Below, piece by piece: positions 13,287 through 13,661 of a stretch of DNA of 13,661 nt. The stretch spans positions 1 through 13,661 of the forward strand of contig JAQBNQ010000474.1 in assembly GCA_028288545.1 (NCBI GenBank), given 5' to 3'. Position 1 is the stretch's first letter. Each line of letters starts with the position of its first letter. This DNA is from Bacteroidota bacterium. Lineage in GTDB: Bacteria; Bacteroidota; Bacteroidia; Chitinophagales; LD1. The position numbers and the translations under genes are program-made. Below the pieces are notes generated by a model that searched no databases, was not told where the DNA came from, and saw only the letters and a list, made by a program, of their open reading frames with translations.

Positions 13287-13326
13287 CAATTATCTTTTCT
13301 TTCCATATCCCGGAGGCAGAACACTG
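13287..13326 (-). repeat. Direct repeat, copy inside the lipoprotein gene
   Basis: This 40-nt stretch covers the last codons and stop of the small lipoprotein gene. It is the intact partner of the copy at 13038-13076, in the same orientation, with about 210 nt between them. Confidence 0.8.
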
Positions 13327-13502
13327 CTACGCGGTGCAGTGGCCTTGGGTAATTTGGGCGGCTCATTGGGTTTACTCTTCTTCGCTTTTGCTTCGGGGAA
13401 ACTATCCTTATAAGTAGGACAGGCAATTTTATTGTGGTTGCATGAAGGCGCCAGTGAAATAGTAAAAGCCATTAAAACCAAAAGCAAAAATTTATTGAGC
13501 AT
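13290..13502 (-). CDS. Small putative lipoprotein
   Basis: This 70-residue protein has a short basic N-terminus (MLNK) and a hydrophobic segment (FLLLVLMAFTISLAP). C21 follows in the context LAPSC, an acceptable though imperfect lipobox. The mature part of about 50 residues is rich in Lys and Pro (EAKAKKSKPNEPPKLPKA) with no hydrophobic core, so it is probably disordered, ending in LPPGYGKKR. It resembles the many short Lys/Pro-rich lipoproteins of Bacteroidota; no function is known. The likely location is the periplasmic face of a membrane or the outer membrane. Its 3' end is duplicated downstream at 13038-13076. No clear terminator or operon partner is visible within the window. Confidence 0.65.
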   Translation of the reverse strand: MLNKFLLLVLMAFTISLAPSCNHNKIACPTYKDSFPEAKAKKSKPNEPPKLPKATAPRSSVLPPGYGKKR

Positions 13503-13552
13503 GTAGCACCTTTAGTTGGTATGAAATTAAACTAAGTTTCTAATATCATACG

Positions 13553-13580
13553 GGGTTTCAGATTTCAGGTTTCGGATTTC
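13553..13580. repeat. Degenerate 7-bp tandem repeat
   Basis: Four consecutive heptamers follow the pattern RRRTTTC: GGGTTTC, AGATTTC, AGGTTTC, GGATTTC. They lie about 50-78 nt upstream of the lipoprotein start, in a region without genes (13503-13661) where nothing else is recognised. Confidence 0.7.
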
Positions 13581-13661
13581 AAATTACGCTGCCAGTTTGG
13601 GTTTATTCAGCTTTTTCCTAATTTCCCAATATCCTGATAACCCTGTTGTCCCAATAACCAA

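Larger units (their letters stand above)
12859..13289. other. 431-nt intergenic region of mosaic repeats after recG
   Basis: No gene is supported. From left to right it holds a G/A-rich low-complexity stretch (about 12870-12900), an array of hairpins (12912-13028), a duplicated lipoprotein 3' end (13038-13076), and a second inverted-repeat element (13143-13272). A plus-strand frame across 13180-13413 is judged to be a shadow of the minus-strand lipoprotein gene. Confidence 0.7.

Noticed and set aside
13180..13413. A 77-codon plus-strand open frame
   Set aside because: It starts inside the inverted-repeat element and then runs antisense to the small lipoprotein gene, which has a signal sequence and a better start.

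Overview
This window comes from a member of the Bacteroidota, most likely a Sphingobacteriia/Chitinophagia-type lineage. The evidence is a type IX secretion (T9SS) C-terminal sorting domain, a GldA-like ABC ATPase, a eukaryote-like single-chain glycyl-tRNA synthetase, AT-leaning intergenic DNA with little Shine-Dalgarno signal, and intergenic regions full of short GC-rich palindromes of the kind spread through these genomes.

Layout, left to right. (1) Positions 1-1103, minus strand: the N-terminal 367 codons of glycyl-tRNA synthetase, cut by the left edge. (2) 1276-4203, plus: a large exported collagen-like protein with about 520 residues of Gly-X-Y. (3) 4308-5225, plus: a GldA-type ABC transporter ATP-binding subunit. 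(4) 5226-5471: a spacer holding a 10-bp inverted repeat and a possible promoter. (5) 5472-8783, plus: three overlapping genes for membrane proteins built around a KAP-family P-loop NTPase. (6) 8841-10358, minus: a beta-propeller-like secreted protein with a T9SS sorting domain, convergent with the KAP operon and separated from it by a hairpin repeat. (7) 10377-10755: a cluster of palindromic repeats, the last ending at the start codon of recG. (8) 10756-12858, plus: RecG helicase. (9) 12859-13289: a second repeat cluster. (10) 13290-13502, minus: a 70-residue putative lipoprotein, whose 3' end is duplicated about 250 bp away.

The most unusual part is the three-gene unit at 5472-8783. The genes overlap by 4 and 14 nt, and each product is predicted to project a domain outside the cytoplasmic membrane. 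The middle protein carries Walker A, a two-helix membrane insertion and Walker B of a KAP NTPase, then stops. The R-x-x-K-R segment normally found later in the same KAP domain appears instead in the cytoplasmic tail of the third protein. This suggests an envelope-sensing complex with a NTPase split between two polypeptides; that interpretation is inference. RecG and GlyRS are housekeeping genes, while the collagen-like, T9SS and lipoprotein genes serve the cell envelope or surface.
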